A DNA stretch of 29,912 nucleotides, taken from an uncultured Oscillibacter sp. GTDB taxonomy: Bacteria; Bacillota; Clostridia; Oscillospirales; Oscillospiraceae. The notes beneath the pieces are model-generated. The model saw nothing but the letters and a program-made list of their open reading frames with translations, was not told the origin of the DNA and did not search any database. The stretch lies in the NCBI GenBank assembly GCA_900770295.1, contig CAAGJQ010000027.1, forward strand, positions 1-29,912, written 5' to 3'. Positions within the stretch are counted from its first letter, which is position 1. Each line of letters starts with the position of its first letter. Shown one piece after another: positions 23,285-29,912 of this stretch. The position numbers and the translations under genes are program-made.

Positions 23285-23462
23285 GTCTTGTAACGATGAC
23301 TGGGCAGCCGGAAGAAATCCAGCTAAGCATTGCTGCCGAGGTTTTCCCAAAACCGCTCTTCTGGTCTGTCATCTGGCGCACACCGGCTGTTTCAGAGAAA
23401 ATCGGCCTGTCTGAATCCGCTTTTCAGCGCGGATGAACCGGCAGGGCAAGACTTTGCCCAGG

Positions 23463-26969
<3,507 letters not shown>

Positions 26970-27033
26970 CTTACATTGACCCCTTTTCTTCATTCAATTT
27001 TTGAAATCAGCCAACACGGATATATATAAACAA

Positions 27034-27062
27034 ATTGTAATAATTTAGAAACGAATTGTCAA
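27034..27062 (-). promoter_or_regulatory. Sigma-A promoter of the PFOR gene
   Basis: On the minus strand TTGACA and TACAAT are separated by exactly 17 bp. The -10 lies 65 bases before the start codon. Confidence 0.8.
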
Positions 27063-27069
27063 TGCATAC

Positions 27070-27108
27070 GTTGTCATACAACTAATGAAAAAACAGACAA
27101 CTTGTTGT
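27070..27108. promoter_or_regulatory. Paired GTTGT/ACAAC inverted repeats between divergent promoters
   Basis: GTTGT-CAT-ACAAC (27070-27082) and ACAAC-TT-GTTGT (27097-27108) lie between the PFOR -35 and the -35 of the YheO-type regulator. The same 5-mer is used in opposite order. They are a candidate operator for the divergent regulator. Confidence 0.45.
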
Positions 27109-27122
27109 GCAAATAGACTATA

Positions 27123-27151
27123 TTGTTTTTCTGATATGAAGATGATATAAT
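27123..27151 (+). promoter_or_regulatory. Sigma-A promoter of the YheO-type regulator
   Basis: TTGTTT and TATAAT are separated by 17 bp. The -10 is 43 bases before the ATG at 27195. Confidence 0.75.
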
Positions 27152-27194
27152 GCGAAAAAACCTTAAAACCTGTCGATCAAGGGTGGAGCGCCAT

Positions 27195-27824
27195 ATGGAA
27201 AGTGCAGAGATGTTCAACCATTTGTGTGAGATCGCGAAAATGATCTCAGAAACCTTTGGCTACAATTGCGAAACAGTCATCCACGACTGTGAGCATTATG
27301 AAAACTTCATCGCGGCGATTTATAACGGACATGTATCGGGACGAAAAAAAGGAGATTGTGTCTATATTACAGGAGATCCTGTCCCGGAGGATGCATTTCA
27401 AAATATTGACCCGGGTACGAACTACATGAATTGCCAAGTGGTGACAACAGGAGGAAAGACGATCAAATCCTCCACCATTTATTTTAAAAATGAAAAATAT
27501 CACTATGGGCTTGGAATCAATTTTGATATTTCCCAGTATGCGGGAATGCGGGATGCGCTGGATAAGTTGATTTCAACGTCTACAACATTGGAAGAGGAGC
27601 TCCATTCGCGCCAGAGCATCAATCAAATCATGAATGAGTGTATCAGCGGTGCTGGAGTTCCGGTCGAGAAAATGGGGAAATATGACCGCATGCGGATCAT
27701 TCAAATGCTGTGTGATCGCAATGTGTTTCAAATGCAGAAAGCGGTCCCCTATGTGGCCGAGCGGCTGAAGATCTCCCGTTTCACGGTGTATAATTATTTG
27801 AAAGAACTGGGGATCAGAGAGTAA
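27195..27824 (+). CDS. YheO/DauR-type transcriptional regulator (PAS-like plus HTH)
   Basis: The 209-residue protein has an N-terminal YheO-like PAS domain (about 4-115, including FGYNCETVIHDCEHYENFIA and YHYGLGINFDISQY). A C-terminal helix-turn-helix follows (about 160-207, with YDRMRIIQMLCDRNVFQMQK and LKISRFTVYNYLKELG). DauR/YheO proteins sense small metabolites. The ATG at 27195 is chosen because GGTGGAG precedes it, over the longer frame to 27150. The gene is divergent from PFOR, and the shared intergenic region has inverted repeats, so PFOR is a natural target. This gene is clearly more AT-rich than the PFOR gene. A strong terminator lies about 40 bp after the stop. Confidence 0.9.
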   Translation: MESAEMFNHLCEIAKMISETFGYNCETVIHDCEHYENFIAAIYNGHVSGRKKGDCVYITGDPVPEDAFQNIDPGTNYMNCQVVTTGGKTIKSSTIYFKNEKYHYGLGINFDISQYAGMRDALDKLISTSTTLEEELHSRQSINQIMNECISGAGVPVEKMGKYDRMRIIQMLCDRNVFQMQKAVPYVAERLKISRFTVYNYLKELGIRE

Positions 27825-27863
27825 GACATTGTAGAAAAAGGACGATAGGGTCTCAAATGAGTC

Positions 27864-27904
27864 AAGGGGATATCTCGCCGTTTAGGTGAGATATCCCCTT
27901 TATA
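27864..27904 (+). terminator. Terminator of the YheO-type regulator
   Basis: AAGGGGATATCTC and GAGATATCCCCTT form a 13-bp perfect stem with an 11-base loop, followed by TATAT. Nothing recognisable was seen between here and 28068. Confidence 0.85.
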
Positions 27905-28068
27905 TAAAGACAGAAAAAGTGCCGGTTTAGTCATCTGCAAGGGATTCGGCCATGCTTCACAAAGGACAGCTTTGCGCTGCTATGTATGAATTTGCTGGGC
28001 CGCAGCCAGTCAGATAGGAATCTGAAGATTCAATGTCTTTCATATGCTGAAAGAAACCATATCCATGG

Positions 28069-29001
28069 CTATTTCGTCACATAACGGATACCGGTCAGGA
28101 TCAAGACAGAGCCCAAAAGCAAGCTGACTGTCATCGGCTCATTCAGAAAAACCATACCCGCAAACATAGAGCACAGAGTTGACAGAGAGCCAAAGGAGGA
28201 GAGCTGGACCACAGGCATCCTGCCGGCAGCGTAGTTCACCAGCATATTGGAGCCCACAGAGCAAAAAACGCTCAGCATGAAAATAGAAAACAAGAATGTT
28301 GGCTGGGACAACGGCACCAAATACATGCGGAAATCGCCGCTTACAGTTTTAATTGCTGAGATGGTAAACACAGCGGCGGAGACCACCAGAACCGCATAGG
28401 TCCTTTCAAACGGTGTGAATTCCTCTGATGATTTCCTGTTGGCCGTTTTATAAGCTGCGGAAGAAATACAGGAACAAATCAAAAAGACAACACCGATTGG
28501 ATGTATGATTCCGAGAGAACTGCCGGCAGCTGTCATAATGATCACGCCCGCTACCGGAAGTACGCAGAAAAACGCCTGGCGCCTTGTGGGAAATTCTTTC
28601 AAAAAGAACATGGCAAGGAAAATGGCGACTACTGGAACCACCGACAATACAACGCCTGCAAATATGGCGTTTGTATAAAAAATACCGTAGCTTTCAAAAT
28701 AAAAATACAGTACTTCCGAGCCTGCTAATAAGAACAGGGGCTTCAGCTTTTTCCCCCGGAAGGAGACCCGGGCTTTTTTGAAGAGAATCAGCAGTGTCAT
28801 CAGGAAAGCGGACAACAGGAACCGAATTGAGAGAAGAACATCCGGCTCCGAGAATTGCAGAGCCAGCTTTGTAAACAAAGTGCTGAAGCCCCAAATGATT
28901 TGCCCCAGAGAAACGGCCAGCACAGGTCGGAGAGAGGGCTGTATGCCGGAGTGACTCTGCGTGCCGGATGCGTTCGTCGGCTTTTGCTCCCAATCGTACA
29001 T
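28069..29001 (-). CDS. EamA/DMT-family transporter
   Basis: The 310-residue integral membrane protein has ten predicted helices in two EamA halves. The first begins about residue 25 (VLAVSLGQIIWGFSTLFTKL) and the second about 170 (PIGVVFLICSCISSAAYKTA). It has the family end VFLNEPMTVSLLLGSVLILT. The two-repeat DMT fold exports metabolites or amino acids; the substrate is unknown. A longer frame reaches 29100. The ATG at 29001 is favoured by GGAAAGAG about 10 bases upstream, and an ATG at 29025 is an alternative. It is divergent from a LysR-type pseudogene, a common regulator/exporter arrangement. Base composition is AT-rich relative to the window. Confidence 0.9.
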   Translation of the reverse strand: MYDWEQKPTNASGTQSHSGIQPSLRPVLAVSLGQIIWGFSTLFTKLALQFSEPDVLLSIRFLLSAFLMTLLILFKKARVSFRGKKLKPLFLLAGSEVLYFYFESYGIFYTNAIFAGVVLSVVPVVAIFLAMFFLKEFPTRRQAFFCVLPVAGVIIMTAAGSSLGIIHPIGVVFLICSCISSAAYKTANRKSSEEFTPFERTYAVLVVSAAVFTISAIKTVSGDFRMYLVPLSQPTFLFSIFMLSVFCSVGSNMLVNYAAGRMPVVQLSSFGSLSTLCSMFAGMVFLNEPMTVSLLLGSVLILTGIRYVTK

Positions 29002-29121
29002 AAAATCAACTCTTTCCAAAAGCATTTCGTGCCTATTGTACGGTTGAAAGCGGGGATTGTAAAATTCATTTTTGCACGTTAAAATATGGAATAAATTCAA
29101 TATTAGGAGCTGCTATTTCCT

Positions 29122-29819
29122 GTGACGAACTTAGAAATTGAAGCGTTTCTCACGGTCTGTCAGCAGAAAACCATTTCAAAGGCTGCGGCAGAGCTGTACG
29201 TGAGCCAATCCTCCCTCAGTACGAGGTTGAGAAGACTGGAAAGAGAACTTGGATATCTGCAATTGCACGGGGAGAGACAGATTTGGCGTTCACAACGGAA
29301 AATCGGAAATCCAATCAAATCGATGCATTTCCTGTTCTGCTGGAGCCAATGGTGTTGATATGTTCCGAAGACTCGTCCTATCCGGATCTGGTAGAGAAAA
29401 AGATACTTGAAGTAAAAAATGAGGTTTACATCGAATGGAGTGAGGAATATTCCCAATGGCATCGATCTGCTTTTGGAGCAAATTCTGTACCGCAGATCAG
29501 ACTGGAGATCATGGATCAGCTCCAACGTTTTATGAAAAAGAAGGACATCTGGGCGTTTGCTCCGATCAGTGTTGCAGAAGGACTGGCAGAAACTTCTGGA
29601 ATCAGATTGCATCAGATGACGTTTGATGCGCCTGGACGCATTGTCTATGCACTCTGTGCTCGGGGAATGAGAGAAAGCGAAGGAATTGCTCAGTTCCTGA
29701 AATTCATTCCGGAAGAACTGAGCAAATTGTATAGAAAGGAGGTAAGCGTCAATTCTAACAGCGTAATAAAATCTCCACCTTGGCGCGAATGCGTAAGCGT
29801 CAGATTCCCCACAGAGTAA
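29122..29819 (+). pseudogene. LysR-family regulator with internal deletion and frameshift
   Basis: From a GTG at 29122 (AGGAG about 12 bases upstream) the frame gives the LysR helix-turn-helix: MTNLEIEAFLTVCQQKTISK, then AAAELYVSQSSLSTRLRRLE and RELG. Near 29250 the sequence jumps, in another frame, to SAIARGETDLAFTTENRKSN, which belongs near the middle of a LysR effector domain. It continues in that frame through FPVLLEPMVLICSED to a stop at 29819. The fragments total about 215 residues against the usual 290-310, so about 80-90 residues are missing as well as the frame. The tail after LSKLYRKE also looks unrelated. It is probably a broken regulator of the EamA gene. Confidence 0.8.
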
Positions 29820-29825
29820 ACTAAC

Positions 29826-29849
29826 GGCAGGCCCGTTTTTGGGCCTGCC
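29826..29849. terminator. Hairpin between LysR remnant and last gene
   Basis: GGCAGGCCC and GGGCCTGCC form a 9-bp perfect stem with a GTTTTT loop, between two convergent genes. Neither side has a clear T tract, so it is a weak bidirectional candidate. Confidence 0.5.
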
Positions 29850-29855
29850 ATTGAG

Positions 29856-29912
29856 TTAATCCTCTTCATCCATGGAGAAATTCATCCATTCGCCGAGAGG
29901 CGTTTTGCTTTC
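29856..29912 (-). CDS. C-terminal end of an unidentified gene (partial)
   Basis: The minus strand reads ESKTPLGEWMNFSMDEED and TAA, in frame to the window edge (19 codons including stop). It is too short to assign a family. The convergent hairpin at 29826-29849 fits its 3' end. Confidence 0.5.
   Translation of the reverse strand, partial: ESKTPLGEWMNFSMDEED

Noticed and set aside
23415..23434. ATCCGC/GCGGAT hairpin as the PFOR terminator
   Set aside because: The stem is only 6 bp with an 8-base loop and no T tract follows on the minus strand.
27957..28043. 28-codon minus-strand frame (MKDIESSDSYLTG...) between the YheO-type and EamA genes
   Set aside because: It has no ribosome site, no recognisable features and no operon context.

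Overview
The window looks like part of a chromosome of a high-GC, anaerobic, low-lineage Firmicute, most likely a gut Oscillospiraceae/Eubacteriales relative. This is inferred from an EtfA C-terminus, a 1168-residue pyruvate:ferredoxin oxidoreductase, strong AGGAGG ribosome sites, frequent TTG starts, a DUF2935 protein and clostridial-type ABC exporters. No species can be fixed from the sequence alone. No tRNA, rRNA, CRISPR array or intact insertion sequence was seen.

Layout. Positions 1-116 are the end of etfA. Positions 228-826 (minus) hold a small operon with a YegP/DUF1508 protein and a 72-residue helical protein resembling leader peptides. Positions 1063-1968 (minus) encode a DUF2935 protein. 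Positions 2267-12386 (minus) are one functional block: a response regulator/kinase pair (RR1/HK1), then a NEW3-domain surface protein with an ABC ATPase and permease, then a second ABC ATPase and permease with a GldG-like protein and a DUF4340 protein. Divergent from RR1 on the plus strand is a membrane-anchored cyclophilin (12566-13186).

The main discovery is that the four promoters of this block (RR1-HK1, cyclophilin, NEW3-ABC, ABC-GldG-DUF4340) carry the same element. It is a direct TTCAG repeat with 11-bp period, followed after exactly 10 bp by a -10 hexamer. This is the geometry of a PhoB/OmpR-class activator site, so the block reads as one self-regulated envelope regulon.

Positions 13246-20327 (minus) form a second operon: a catalytically degenerate, apparently frameshifted ABC ATPase, a heterodimeric ABC exporter with one consensus and one degenerate ATP site, a 31-residue membrane peptide, a membrane-anchored J-protein broken by an in-frame TGA, and a short DnaK. 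It is divergent from a second two-component system (RR2/HK2, 20508-22201), and the shared intergenic region again holds 11-bp-period repeats upstream of -10 hexamers. An ABC exporter in one operon with an Hsp70/J pair is unusual.

Positions 22443-23235 (plus) hold two small cysteine-rich helical proteins of unknown function. Positions 23463-26969 (minus) encode pyruvate:ferredoxin oxidoreductase, divergent from a YheO/DauR-type regulator (27195-27824, plus). Positions 28069-29001 (minus) encode an EamA transporter, divergent from a LysR-type regulator gene that has lost its middle. The last 57 bases are the C-terminus of an unidentified minus-strand gene. The stretch from about 27.0 to 29.8 kb is visibly more AT-rich than the rest.
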